NCBI GenBank assembly: GCA_964539745.1
Contig: CAZIJU010000006.1
Location: 1-64,000 of the forward strand
DNA: 64,000 nt
Direction: 5' to 3'
From: DSNY01 sp964539745
Lineage (GTDB): Bacteria; Pseudomonadota; Gammaproteobacteria; Burkholderiales; Burkholderiaceae_F
The notes under the pieces are model-generated. The model saw nothing but the letters and a program-made list of their open reading frames with translations. It searched no databases and was not told the DNA's origin. Both the position numbers and the translations under genes were made by a program. Every line of letters starts with the position of its first letter. Within the stretch, counting starts at the first letter, position 1. Below, one piece after another: positions 52,135-61,841 of the stretch.

Positions 52135-52194
52135 GGCAGGCGCTCCTTGCGCAGATCACGGGCGGCCGAAACGATAACCGCAATCGAAGCGGCG

Positions 52195-53310
52195 TCAAAC
52201 GATCACCGCGTCGGGCGGGGTATAGGGCAGCGCGAGCGCGCGCGCCACCGCCCTGTACGTCACCTTGCCTGCCGCGACGTTCAGCCCGTTCTTCAGGTGC
52301 GGATCGTCGGCGAGCGCCTTGCGCCAGCCCTTGTCGGCGAGCGCCAGCGTGAACGGAAGCGTGGCGTTGTTCAGCGCGTAGGTCGAGGTGCGCGGCACCG
52401 CGCCCGGCATATTGGCGACCATGTAGTGCACGACGCCGTCGATCACATAGGTCGGCTCGGCGTGCGTGGTCGGACGGCTGGTCTCGCAGCTTCCGCCCTG
52501 GTCGATCGCCACGTCGACGATCACGCTGCCCGGCTTCATTTTCGACACCATCCTCCGCGTGATCAGCTTGGGCGCTGCCGCGCCGGGGATCAGCACGCCG
52601 GAGATCACGACATCCGCGCGCAGCACCTCGCGCTCGACGTTGTCCTGGTTGGAGAAGATCGTCATCGCGCGGCCGTTGAACATGGCGTCGATCCTGCGCA
52701 GCGCATCCGCGCTCTTGTCGATCACCACCACTTGCGCGCCGCTGCCCACCGCCATCTGCGCAGCGTTGGTGCCGACCACTCCGGCGCCGAGGATCACGAC
52801 GCGCGCCGGCGCGACACCCGGCACGCCGCCCAGCAGCGTGCCCATGCCGCCGGCGGATTTTTCGAGGCAACGCGCACCGGCCTGCACCGCGAGCCGGCCG
52901 GCGACCTCGCTCATCGGCGCCAGCAGCGGCAGCCCACCGGTCGGCGACGTGACCGTCTCATACGCGATGCAAATGGCGCCGCTGGCGATCAGGTCGTGCG
53001 CCTGCTCGGGGTCGGGGGCGAGGTGCAGGTAGGTGAACAGCACCTGGCCGTCGCGCAACAGCTTGCGTTCTCCCGCCTGCGGCTCCTTGACCTTGACGAT
53101 CATCTCGGCGCGTGCGAACACCTCGGCCGTGGTGGCGGCGATCTCCGCGCCGGCCTTGCGGTAGTCGTCGTCGGCTGCGCCGATGCCGGCGCCGGCTTGC
53201 GTCTCGACGAGCACGCGGTGCCCGTGCGCGACCGCTTCGCGCACCGACGACGGCGTCATGCCGACGCGGTATTCGTGGACCTTGATTTCCTTGGGGACGC
53301 CGATCAGCAC
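52195..53310 (-). CDS. ald: alanine dehydrogenase
   Basis: A 371-aa NAD-dependent enzyme for reversible oxidative deamination of L-alanine to pyruvate. MLIGVPKEIKVHEYRVGMTP is the standard N-terminus; LFTYLHLAPD carries the catalytic histidine; VVILGAGVVGTNAAQMAVG is the Rossmann loop and VIVDVAIDQGGS a family signature. It could recycle the alanine made by PhnW back to pyruvate. Confidence 0.95.
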   Translation of the reverse strand: MLIGVPKEIKVHEYRVGMTPSSVREAVAHGHRVLVETQAGAGIGAADDDYRKAGAEIAATTAEVFARAEMIVKVKEPQAGERKLLRDGQVLFTYLHLAPDPEQAHDLIASGAICIAYETVTSPTGGLPLLAPMSEVAGRLAVQAGARCLEKSAGGMGTLLGGVPGVAPARVVILGAGVVGTNAAQMAVGSGAQVVVIDKSADALRRIDAMFNGRAMTIFSNQDNVEREVLRADVVISGVLIPGAAAPKLITRRMVSKMKPGSVIVDVAIDQGGSCETSRPTTHAEPTYVIDGVVHYMVANMPGAVPRTSTYALNNATLPFTLALADKGWRKALADDPHLKNGLNVAAGKVTYRAVARALALPYTPPDAVIV

Positions 53311-53435
53311 TTTGGTTCTCCTGCGGTTCAGGGGTGGGGTTGCTGATCCGCGCTCCTCGTGAGAGCGCGGCCTGGCTGGTGGCGCGAATTGTGCCCGCTT
53401 CGCTCGGCGGACGGTGCGTTGTGCCGGGCGTGGCG

Positions 53436-53516
53436 CGCGAGATCCCTGGCGTCCGCTCGGGATGACAGTCTTCGCTGGTCATTCGAGGAGCGCAGGCGAC
53501 GAGCAATCTCGACCGC
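53436..53516. repeat. two adjacent REP-like palindromes
   Basis: gagatccctggcgtccgctc then gggatgac (53439-53466) has ATCCC/GGGAT arms. tcattcgaggagcgcaggcg followed by acgagcaatctcga (53479-53512) has the CGAG...CTCG arms of a very common bacterial REP. They lie between the ald start and the MFS stop. Confidence 0.6.
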
Positions 53517-53533
53517 TGGGCGTGCGAAGGCTG

Positions 53534-54745
53534 TCACGTCGTCCGCACGCGCCGCTTGGCGATCTGCCACGACACCAGGCCCACGCACATCAGGCAGGAC
53601 GATGCGATGGCCAGCTCGACCGTCGAGTGCATCACCAGCGGCGCCAGCAGCCCGGCGACGATACCGTTGGCGGTGCTGCCGACGACCGCCTGCAGCGAAG
53701 ACGCAAGCCCGCGCCGCTCGGGCACGAGGTCGAGCACCAGCAGCGTGACCACCGGCACCAACAGCGACCAGCCGAACGCGAACAGCCCGATGAGCGGCAG
53801 CGCCCACCACGCCCGGGCGTCGAAAAGCAGGTTCGCGGTCACGTTCGCCAGCGACACGACGACCATGATCGTGAAGCCGTGCCGGATCTGCCGCCGCGGC
53901 GTGATGCGCCCGGCGAGCCGGCCCGACAGCCACGCCCCGCCCATGATGCCGCTGATCGTGATGCCGAAGAACCAGAAGAATTCGGTCGGCGCCAGTGCCA
54001 GCAGCTCGCCGAGAAAGGCGGGCGCGGAGAGCACGTACAGGAACATGCCGTTGAAGGGGATGCCGCTGGCCAACGCCAGCAGCATGAAGTCGCGGTGCCC
54101 GAGCAGCTGCGCATAGCCGCGGAACAGATTGCGCACGTTGAACGGCTGCGCCTGCTGCGGATGCAGCGTTTCGGGAAGCGCGCGCCAGTTGGCGACCCAC
54201 AACGCCAGCCCCACCAGCGCGAGGAACCCGAAGACCGAGCGCCAGCCGAACCCTACGTACAGCCAGGCGCCGATGATCGGCGCGATGGCCGGCGCCACGC
54301 CGAAGAAGATCGTCACCTGCGACATCACCCGCTGCGCCTGCGCCGGCGGATACATGTCGCGGATCACCGCGCGCGACACGACGATGCCGGCACCGGTGGC
54401 CAGCCCCTGCAGCGCGCGGAAGAACACGAGCTCGCCGATCGTCTGCGACAGTGCGCAGCCGATCGAGGCCAGCGTGAAGGCGGCCACGCCCCACAGGATC
54501 ACCGGTCGGCGGCCGAAACTGTCGGCGAGCGCGCCGTGAAACAGATTCATCGCCGCGAAGCCGAACAGGTACGCGGACAGCGTCTGCTGCATCTGCACCG
54601 GCGTGGCCGCGAGATCCGCGCGGATGCCGGAAAACGCCGGCAGGTACGTATCGATCGCAAACGGCCCCAGCATGCCCAGGCACGCAAGCAGCAACGAAAG
54701 CGCCCATGCGGGCGCCCTCCAAAGGTGTGCGGCGTGGGGGTTCAC
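53534..54745 (-). CDS. Bcr/CflA-type multidrug MFS transporter
   Basis: A 403-aa 12-helix major facilitator with an early FAIDTYLPAFSGIRADL motif characteristic of the drug-efflux DHA1 Bcr/CflA group, GALADSFGRRPVIL in loop 2-3 and GAGIVVSRAVIRDM in helix 5. Substrate unknown. Flanked by REP-like sequences at both ends. Confidence 0.9.
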   Translation of the reverse strand: MNPHAAHLWRAPAWALSLLLACLGMLGPFAIDTYLPAFSGIRADLAATPVQMQQTLSAYLFGFAAMNLFHGALADSFGRRPVILWGVAAFTLASIGCALSQTIGELVFFRALQGLATGAGIVVSRAVIRDMYPPAQAQRVMSQVTIFFGVAPAIAPIIGAWLYVGFGWRSVFGFLALVGLALWVANWRALPETLHPQQAQPFNVRNLFRGYAQLLGHRDFMLLALASGIPFNGMFLYVLSAPAFLGELLALAPTEFFWFFGITISGIMGGAWLSGRLAGRITPRRQIRHGFTIMVVVSLANVTANLLFDARAWWALPLIGLFAFGWSLLVPVVTLLVLDLVPERRGLASSLQAVVGSTANGIVAGLLAPLVMHSTVELAIASSCLMCVGLVSWQIAKRRVRTT

Positions 54746-54844
54746 GGATCGTTTTCGTCGTTCGGGGGCGAAGCGTAACGCCCGCGCGATGCCGTGGCTG
54801 CGCTGTCGGTGACCCCGGTGGTTCGCTGCGAACGACGCCGGGTC

Positions 54845-54892
54845 TGCGCTGCAGCCTGCCTCCGAGTGCCGTCATCGGAGGCAGGGGCGACT
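54845..54892. repeat. REP element with 11-bp perfect arms
   Basis: CCTGCCTCCGA (54855-54865) and TCGGAGGCAGG (54875-54885) around a 9-nt loop. The same element, in the opposite orientation and with compensated arm changes, sits inside lolB at 2300-2340. It ends at the stop codon of the flavoprotein gene. Confidence 0.8.
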
Positions 54893-57402
54893 CATGTTCG
54901 CGCCGCGCTCGAAGCGAGCGGCGCTTTCAGCGATACCTGCGCCGCGAAGCGCTCGCCGGCCAGGTCGACCTCGTACCGGCCGGATTCGATCCACGCGCGG
55001 TCGGCTGTACCGCTCGCGTTCGTGATCAGCGCGAGCGCCACCGGCTTGCCGAGCGTGTGCCCGAACGCGGCCGACGTGACGAAACCCACCGGCGCGCCGT
55101 CACGCAGGACGAGTTCGTTGCCCCACAGATTGGTGTGCGGCGCGTCGACCGCAAGCGACACGACGCGGCGCCTGACACCCTCGCCCTCGATCCGAACGAG
55201 CGCGTCACGGCCGCGGAATTCGCCTTTGCCGAACTTCACGGCAGACGCAAGCCCCGCTTCGAACGGATTGATGTCGGGCGAGAGTTCGCGCCCCCATGCG
55301 CGGTAGCCCTTCTCCAGCCGCAGCGACTCGATCGCGTAGTAGCCGGCGTCGGCGAGCCCGAGATCGCGCCCGGCTTCGAGCAGCCGTTCGTAGACGCCGA
55401 CTGCGAACTCGACCGGCACGTACAGCTCCCAGCCGAGTTCGCCGACGTAGGTCAGCCGCGTCGCACGCACCGTCGCGTAGCCAATGTCGATCTCTTGCGA
55501 GGTGCCGAACGGAAACGACGCGTTGTCGAAGCGCGCGGTCGACGCGCGGCTCATCAGCTCGCGCGCGCGCGGGCCCATCACCGCCAGCATCGCGAACATC
55601 GACGTCACGTCGGTCACCGTGCAGCGCCAGCCGCGCGTGCGGATCGCGCGGTCGATCGCGTCGCGATCGCGCACCGCGGAGCCTGAGCTCGTGACGATCA
55701 GGTACTCGTCTTCGCCTGCGCACGTGACGGTGAAGTCGCTCTCGTAGCCGCCGCGGTCGTTCAGCATGCCGGTGTAGACGGTGGCACCCGGTGTGGCCGG
55801 CACCTCGTTGGCTACCAGCCAGTCGAGTGCGTCGCGCGCCTCGGGCCCCTGCACGAGCAGCTTGGCGAACGAGCTCATGTCGAACACCGCGACGCGTTCG
55901 CGGCACGCGCGGTGCTCGGCCGCGACCCATGCGTGCCAGTTCTGGTGCCCCCAACCGTACTCGATCTTCGCTTCGGCGGGCGTCGGCGCGAAAAAGTTGG
56001 CGCGTTCCCAGCCCATCTTCGAGCCGAAACAGGCGCCGCGCGCCTGCAGATGCGCGTACAGCGGCGAGCGGCGCAGCGGCCGCGCGCTTTCCAGCTCGCG
56101 GTTCGGCCACGGCATCTGGTAGTGCATGCCGAGCACCTCGCCGATGCGCTGTTCCAGCCAGGTCTCGTTGCCGTGGAAGGGCGCGAAGCGGCGGATGTCC
56201 ACCGGCCACAGGTCCATCGTCGGTTCGCCCTGCACGATCCACTCCGCCAGCGCGCGTCCAGCGCCGCCGGCCGAGGCGATGCCCATCGAGTTGAAGCCGC
56301 AGCCGACGTACAGATTGTCCAGACCCGGCGCCGGCCCGAGGATGAAGTTGTTGTCCGCGGTGAACGATTCGGGGCCGTTGTAGAACTGCTTGACGCGCGC
56401 GGTGGCGAGCGCAGGCACGCGGATCATCGCGTTGTCCAGCAGGATCTGGAACGCGTCCCAGTTGTCGGGGAGCAACTGGAACTCGAAGTTCTCCGGGATG
56501 CCGCCGCGGTGCTGCGCGCTCTGCCGCCAGGGCGTGGCCTGCGGCTCGAAGCCGCCCATCAGCAGACCGCCGACCTCCTCCTTGAAGTACACGTAGCCGT
56601 CGGGATCGCGCAGCACCGGCAGATCCGGATGGACGCCGGCGATGCGGTCGGTGACGATGTAGTAGTGCTCGCAGGAAAACAGCGGCACGATGACGCCGAG
56701 CATGCGCCCCAGCGCGCGCGACCACAGGCCGGCGGCGAGCACCACGATGTCGGCTTCGATGCGGCCTGCGCTGCCGTCCTTCGCCCGCCACGCAAGCGAC
56801 TTCACGCCGCGGCAGCGATCGGTCCTGAAATGCGTAACGCCCGTGACGCGCACGCCTTCGCAGATCTTCACGCCGCGATTGCGTGCGCCCTTGGCGAGCG
56901 CGAGCGCGAGATCCGTCGGGTTCGCTTTGCCGTCGCCCGGCAGCCACACCGCGCCGGCCAGATCGCGCGTTGCCATGATCGGATAAAGCGTGCCGGCCTC
57001 CGTGGCGCCGATCACGTCGCAGGTCACGCCGTAGGCCTTTGCCACCGCGGCGGTGCGCTTCAGTTGCACCGTGCGGTCGGCCGTGCGGGCCACCGCGAGC
57101 GAGCCGCACTGTTTCCAGCCGGTGGCGAGCCCCGTTTCCGCTTCGAGTTTCGAGTAAAGCTCGGTCGAATAGCGGACGAGGCGCGTCATGCTCTCGTGAT
57201 TGCGAAGCTGGCCGACCAGCCCCGCCGCGTGCCACGTCGTGCCGCTCGTCAGCCGCCCCTGCTCGAGCAGCACGATGTCCTTCTCGCCGAGCTGGCTCAG
57301 GTGATACGCAACCGAACAACCCATGATGCCGCCGCCGACGATCACGGTGCGCGCGTGTGCGGGCGGGACGGCGGCGGTGACGAGGCTTTGCGGTTCGTCC
57401 AT
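54892..57402 (-). CDS. dimethylglycine/sarcosine dehydrogenase-like flavoprotein
   Basis: An 836-aa two-part enzyme. An N-terminal DAO-type FAD domain has the dinucleotide loop VIVGGGIMGCSVAYHLS (20-36) and the TSGTTWHAAGLVGQLRN motif with the histidine that usually binds FAD covalently. From about 430 to the end come GCV_T aminomethyltransferase-like domains (NFFAPTPAEAKIEYGWG; VYTGMLNDRGGYESDF) that would load the released one-carbon unit on tetrahydrofolate. Likely substrates are N-methylated glycines (dimethylglycine, sarcosine). ATG 57402 (MDEPQSLVTA). Confidence 0.88.
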   Translation of the reverse strand: MDEPQSLVTAAVPPAHARTVIVGGGIMGCSVAYHLSQLGEKDIVLLEQGRLTSGTTWHAAGLVGQLRNHESMTRLVRYSTELYSKLEAETGLATGWKQCGSLAVARTADRTVQLKRTAAVAKAYGVTCDVIGATEAGTLYPIMATRDLAGAVWLPGDGKANPTDLALALAKGARNRGVKICEGVRVTGVTHFRTDRCRGVKSLAWRAKDGSAGRIEADIVVLAAGLWSRALGRMLGVIVPLFSCEHYYIVTDRIAGVHPDLPVLRDPDGYVYFKEEVGGLLMGGFEPQATPWRQSAQHRGGIPENFEFQLLPDNWDAFQILLDNAMIRVPALATARVKQFYNGPESFTADNNFILGPAPGLDNLYVGCGFNSMGIASAGGAGRALAEWIVQGEPTMDLWPVDIRRFAPFHGNETWLEQRIGEVLGMHYQMPWPNRELESARPLRRSPLYAHLQARGACFGSKMGWERANFFAPTPAEAKIEYGWGHQNWHAWVAAEHRACRERVAVFDMSSFAKLLVQGPEARDALDWLVANEVPATPGATVYTGMLNDRGGYESDFTVTCAGEDEYLIVTSSGSAVRDRDAIDRAIRTRGWRCTVTDVTSMFAMLAVMGPRARELMSRASTARFDNASFPFGTSQEIDIGYATVRATRLTYVGELGWELYVPVEFAVGVYERLLEAGRDLGLADAGYYAIESLRLEKGYRAWGRELSPDINPFEAGLASAVKFGKGEFRGRDALVRIEGEGVRRRVVSLAVDAPHTNLWGNELVLRDGAPVGFVTSAAFGHTLGKPVALALITNASGTADRAWIESGRYEVDLAGERFAAQVSLKAPLASSAART

Positions 57403-57600
57403 GCGATAGCGGCACGCGGCGCCCGGCGCGGACGTGCGTGGCGGTCTCCTCCGGTCGTCGTTTGGGCGCCATTGTGCCTGCGGCGCCGGCCGCGCGCGAA
57501 GCACGCCGCGCGACCTGGATCAAACCCCGATGGCACCGCGCGACGCGAGGCGGGAGTAGAGTCGCCCCTGCCAACGAACACGACAAGGAGGATCCCGGCC

Positions 57601-59682
57601 ATGGCCGAAAGCACCACCTTTACGACGGAGAATCTGAGGACCGTGGCCCTGGTGGGCCACGGCGCGGCAGGCAAGACGACGCTCGCCGAACAGCTCCTCG
57701 CCAAGAGCGGAATGATCGGCGCGCCGGGCAGCGTCGAACGCGGCACGACGGTCAGCGACTACGACCCGCAGGAAAAGGCCGCACTGCACTCGCTGCGCTC
57801 GTCGATCCTGCACTGCGACGTGGCGGGGCCGAACGGCCGTGTCACGCGCATCCATCTGATCGACACGCCGGGTTACCCGGACTTCGTCGGCCAGTCGATC
57901 GGCGCGCTCGACGCGGTGGAGACCGCCGCGGTGGTCGTCAGCGCCACCGCCGGGATCGAACTGGTCACGCGCCGCATGATGGACTGGGCCAAGAGCCGCA
58001 ACCTGTGCCGCATGATCATCGTCAACAAGATCGACCACGAGCACATCGACCTGCCGGCGCTGCTTGCGCAGCTTCGGGAGGCGTTCGGCCCCGAGGTGCT
58101 GCCGATCAACCTGCCCGCGGGCGGCGGCAGCCGCGTGATCGACTGCTTCGACCACGACACGGGCGAGGCGGATTTCCTGTCGGTGGCCGAAGTGCATCGC
58201 CAGGTGATGGAGCAGATCGTCGAGGTCGACGATGCGGCGATGGAGAAGTATCTGGAGGAGGGCGCGGTCGACCCGAGCACGCTGCACGCTCCGCTGGAGA
58301 AGGCGCTGCGCGAAGGCCACCTCATTCCGGTGTGCTTCGTGTCGGCGCGTACCGGCGCCGGCGTACAGGATCTGCTCGACGTGATGGTGCGGCACCAGCC
58401 GCATCCCGGCGAGGGCAATCCGCCGCTGCTGGTCAAGGGTGACGGCGACGCGGCGCAATCGTTCCGCGCCGAGCCCGATCCGGCGAAGCACGTCGTCGCG
58501 CACGTGTTCAAGGTCGTCAACGACCCGTACGTCGGCAAGATCGGCGTCTTTCGCGTGCACCAGGGAAGGATCGGCAAGGACACGCAGCTCTACATCGGCG
58601 ACAGCAAGAAAGCGTTCAAGGTCGCGCATCCGATGGTGTTGCAGGGCAAGGACATGATCGAGGTCGCGCAGCTCGTGCCCGGCGACATCGGCGCGGTCGC
58701 AAAGGTCGAGGACATCTTCTTCGACTGCGTGCTGCACGACTCGCACGACGAGGACTTCGTGCGGATGAAGCCGCTCGACTTTCCGAAGCCGATGTTCGGC
58801 TGGGCGATCGAGCCCAAGCGGCGCGGCGACGAAGGCCGAATCTCCGAGGTGCTCGGCAAGATCGCTGCCGAGGATCCGACGCTCGCGATCGAGCACGACG
58901 CCGCTCAGAACGAGACGGTGATGCGCGGACTGTCCGAGCTGCATCTGCGTTCGGTGCTCGAGCGAATGAACCAGCAGTACAAGCTCGAAGTGACGACGCG
59001 CCCGCCGCGCGTGCCCTATCGCGAAACGATCAATGCGCCGGCCGAAGGCCACGCGCGGCACAAGAAGCAGACCGGCGGCGCCGGACAGTTCGGCGAGGTG
59101 TTCCTGCGGGTCGAACCGCTCGGTCGCGGGCAAGGATTCGAGTTCGTCGACCAGGTCAAGGGCGGCGTGATCCCGTTCAACCTGATCCCGGCGGTCGAAA
59201 AGGGCGTGCGCGAAGTGCTCGCCACCGGTTACGTCGCCGGCTATCCGATCCAGGACATCCGCGTCGTCGTCTACGACGGCAAACATCATCCGGTCGACAG
59301 CAAGGAGGTCGCGTTCGTCGCTGCCGGGCGCAAGGCGATGCTCGATGCGCTCGCCAAGGCGCGGCCGGTCGTGCTCGAGCCGATCGTCAACATCGAGATC
59401 GTCGTGCCCGACTCGGTCATGGGCGACATCACCGGCGATCTGTCGGCGCGGCGCGGCCAGGTCACCGGCACCGACAACCTCGCCGGCGGCATGATGATCG
59501 TCAGGGGTCTGGTACCGCTGTCGGAACTGGACGGTTACGCGGGGCGGCTCAAGGCCATGACCCAAGGCCATGGCAGCTACTCGATCGAGCTGTCGCACTA
59601 CGAGATGGTGCCGCCCAACGTGCAGGCGCAACTGGCCAACGACTACAAGAACCGGCACAAAGTAGCCGAAGAGGAAGACTGA
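57601..59682 (+). CDS. elongation factor G paralogue (EF-G2-like)
   Basis: A 693-aa translational GTPase with G1 GHGAAGKT (19-26, canonical EF-G has AHIDAGKT), G3 DTPG and G4 NKID, domain II and the C-terminal EF-G IV/V domains (HKKQTGGAGQFGEV; GSYSIELSHYEMVPPN). It stands alone, away from rpsL/rpsG/tuf, so it is a secondary EF-G of the kind implicated in ribosome recycling or stress rather than the main elongation factor. Strong Shine-Dalgarno (acaaggagg). Confidence 0.9.
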   Translation: MAESTTFTTENLRTVALVGHGAAGKTTLAEQLLAKSGMIGAPGSVERGTTVSDYDPQEKAALHSLRSSILHCDVAGPNGRVTRIHLIDTPGYPDFVGQSIGALDAVETAAVVVSATAGIELVTRRMMDWAKSRNLCRMIIVNKIDHEHIDLPALLAQLREAFGPEVLPINLPAGGGSRVIDCFDHDTGEADFLSVAEVHRQVMEQIVEVDDAAMEKYLEEGAVDPSTLHAPLEKALREGHLIPVCFVSARTGAGVQDLLDVMVRHQPHPGEGNPPLLVKGDGDAAQSFRAEPDPAKHVVAHVFKVVNDPYVGKIGVFRVHQGRIGKDTQLYIGDSKKAFKVAHPMVLQGKDMIEVAQLVPGDIGAVAKVEDIFFDCVLHDSHDEDFVRMKPLDFPKPMFGWAIEPKRRGDEGRISEVLGKIAAEDPTLAIEHDAAQNETVMRGLSELHLRSVLERMNQQYKLEVTTRPPRVPYRETINAPAEGHARHKKQTGGAGQFGEVFLRVEPLGRGQGFEFVDQVKGGVIPFNLIPAVEKGVREVLATGYVAGYPIQDIRVVVYDGKHHPVDSKEVAFVAAGRKAMLDALAKARPVVLEPIVNIEIVVPDSVMGDITGDLSARRGQVTGTDNLAGGMMIVRGLVPLSELDGYAGRLKAMTQGHGSYSIELSHYEMVPPNVQAQLANDYKNRHKVAEEED

Positions 59683-59704
59683 CGGCGCATCGCGCGGGCG
59701 CCGG

Positions 59705-60382
59705 CTACCGGCGGCGCGCGAGCGCGCGCCAGGCGAGCGCAAGCAGCGCCACCGCAACGATCGCCAGGAAGATCGCCCAGCGCTGTGCGGTGGTGGCGGC
59801 GACGGCGGACAGGCCGCCGATCGCGGCCGCCCACACGATGATCGCGACATAGGTCGCCGACAGCACGGTGGCGACGATCACCCGCGAGCGAAGCCCGAGC
59901 AGAAAGCCGATGATCGCGCCGACCACCGGGCCGGTCATCCAGAACGGCACGAACACGAACGCGAACAGTCCGGCGATGCCGAAGCGTTGCGCCCAGCCCT
60001 GCCGCGACAGCGCATCGACACGCAGCCGCTCCAGCCATGGCCGCAAACGGGGCAGACTCGGCAGGTTGCGCCAGCCGATGACGACCAGCGGATAGACGAT
60101 CAGCACCTGCACCGTCTCGACCAGCATGTTGGCAAGCACGACATGCCGCGGATCGATGCCGGCGGCGAAGCCGTAAGACAGCCCGGCCGCGCGGCCGATC
60201 AACAGGTTCAGCCCCGACATCGCGGCCAGCTGCAGCGCGAGCTCCGGTCGAACGAGCCAGCCGACGCCGAGTGCGGCGAGCGATGCGGCGGCCGCCGCGA
60301 GTCCGATCGCGAGCCAGCGCGCCTCGGCGCTGAGCGGTCGTCGCAGCCCCGTGCGTGCCGGCGCCGGGTCGGCGTTGCTCAC
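59705..60382 (-). CDS. small multidrug export-family membrane protein
   Basis: A 225-aa protein with about six transmembrane helices: LSYGFAAGIDPRHVVLANML, LFAFVFVPFWMTGPVVGAIIGFLLGLRSRV, and a C-terminal helix ending RALARRR. This resembles the COG2426/Sm_multidrug_ex family, whose function is poorly known. The GTG start at 60382 overlaps the aldehyde dehydrogenase stop (GTGA). Convergent with the EF-G paralogue. Confidence 0.75.
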   Translation of the reverse strand: MSNADPAPARTGLRRPLSAEARWLAIGLAAAAASLAALGVGWLVRPELALQLAAMSGLNLLIGRAAGLSYGFAAGIDPRHVVLANMLVETVQVLIVYPLVVIGWRNLPSLPRLRPWLERLRVDALSRQGWAQRFGIAGLFAFVFVPFWMTGPVVGAIIGFLLGLRSRVIVATVLSATYVAIIVWAAAIGGLSAVAATTAQRWAIFLAIVAVALLALAWRALARRR

Positions 60383-61749
60383 GGCGCGCGCAGGTGCCAC
60401 GCCTTCGGCCGCGTGAAGGTCTCGATGCCGTAAGTGGACAGCGTCAGCCCCACGCCGGAGTGCTTGACACCGCTCCACGGCAGCCGCGGGCTGACGCGGT
60501 CGCAGCAGTTCCAGTAGACGCTGCCGGCGTCGATGCGCGCGAGGATCGCCTTCGCGCGCGCTTCGTCCCTCGTGTACACGCCTGCGGTCAGCCCGTAGTC
60601 GGTGTCGTTCATCAGGCGCACCGCTTCATCGTCGCCCGCGACCTTCTGGATGCCGATGATCGGACCGAAGCTTTCCTCGCGCATCGCCAGCATGTCGTGG
60701 TTGACGTTCACGAGCACGGTCGGCTCGAACCAGTGGCCGCCGGGCCGATCGATCGGCTTGCCGCCGGCCGCCAGCTTCGCGCCCTTGGCCAAGGCGTCGG
60801 CGACCTGCATCTGCAGCACCTTGACCTGCTGGGCGCGCGCGAGCGGCCCGATGTAGCTGTCCTCGGCGGTCGGTTCGCCGACCTTGAAGCGTTTCACTTC
60901 CTCGACGAACGCAGCGACGAAAGCATCGTGGATCTTCTCGTGCACGTAGATCCGTTCCACGGAACAGCAGCTCTGGCCGGTGTTGTACATCGCGCCATCG
61001 GCGAGCGATGCGGCCGCGGCGGCGACGTCGACGTCGTCGCACACGTACGTCGGGTCCTTGCCGCCCAGTTCGAGCTGCAGCTTGATCATGCGGCCCGCGA
61101 CCGCCTCGGCGATGCGCCTGCCGGTCGCGTACGAGCCGGTGAAGAACACGCCGTCGACCGGCTCCTTCAGCAGCTCGATGCCGACGCGGCCGCCGCCGAC
61201 CAGCACCTGGAACACGTCGTGCGGAACGCCGCTCGCGTGCAGCAGCTTGCCGATCTCGATGCCCGTGAGCGTGGCGTACTCGCTCGGCTTGTACAGCACC
61301 GCGTTGCCTGCGGCGAGCGCCGGCACGAACACGTTGCCTCCCACGAAGTACGGGTAGTTCCAGGCCGAGATGTTGGCGATCACGCCGAGCGGCACGTGCT
61401 CGATGACTTCACGCAGGCCGCCGTCGTCGTGCACCATTCGCGGCGCGAGCGTGGCTGCCGTTTCGTTCAGGAAGAAATCCAGCCGGCCGAGCAGTCCGGC
61501 GAGTTCGTTGCGCGACTGGCGAATCGGCTTGCCGACCTCGCGGGTGAGGATCGCGGCGAGCCGCTCCCGTTCGCGCACGATGCCTTCGCGGAAGCGTCGG
61601 ATGCAGGCGAGCCGCTCGTCGAGCGCGGTCGCGGCCCAGCCGGGCTGCGCCGCGCGCGCGGCGCGGTACTTCGCGACGACCGATTCGTGCGTGTCTTCGG
61701 GCAGTTCGGCGATGGTGCCGCCATCGGCGGGGTTGGTGATTCGCAGCAT
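60379..61749 (-). CDS. NAD(P)-dependent aldehyde dehydrogenase
   Basis: A 456-aa member of the ALDH superfamily with Glu228 (LELGGKDP) and catalytic Cys261/262 (NTGQSCCSVERIYV). NISAWNYPYF and the short length resemble succinate-semialdehyde-type dehydrogenases. With the downstream-encoded PuuD-like amidotransferase, hydratase and iron alcohol dehydrogenase it suggests a catabolic operon for a polyamine-, GABA- or hydroxyacid-like compound. Substrate not determined. Confidence 0.88.
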   Translation of the reverse strand: MLRITNPADGGTIAELPEDTHESVVAKYRAARAAQPGWAATALDERLACIRRFREGIVRERERLAAILTREVGKPIRQSRNELAGLLGRLDFFLNETAATLAPRMVHDDGGLREVIEHVPLGVIANISAWNYPYFVGGNVFVPALAAGNAVLYKPSEYATLTGIEIGKLLHASGVPHDVFQVLVGGGRVGIELLKEPVDGVFFTGSYATGRRIAEAVAGRMIKLQLELGGKDPTYVCDDVDVAAAAASLADGAMYNTGQSCCSVERIYVHEKIHDAFVAAFVEEVKRFKVGEPTAEDSYIGPLARAQQVKVLQMQVADALAKGAKLAAGGKPIDRPGGHWFEPTVLVNVNHDMLAMREESFGPIIGIQKVAGDDEAVRLMNDTDYGLTAGVYTRDEARAKAILARIDAGSVYWNCCDRVSPRLPWSGVKHSGVGLTLSTYGIETFTRPKAWHLRAP

Positions 61750-61841
61750 GTCCGTCGGTTCGTCAGGGGGTGTCGCCCCGGCGCGGGGCCGGGTCCGGTT
61801 TCAGGCGCGGCAATGCGGGTTGCGCGTGCGCCGGGCGATGC

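Noticed and set aside
50456..52870. 804-aa minus-strand ORF
   Set aside because: Out-of-frame shadow of trpB2-like and ald on the same strand; the real genes have complete family motifs.
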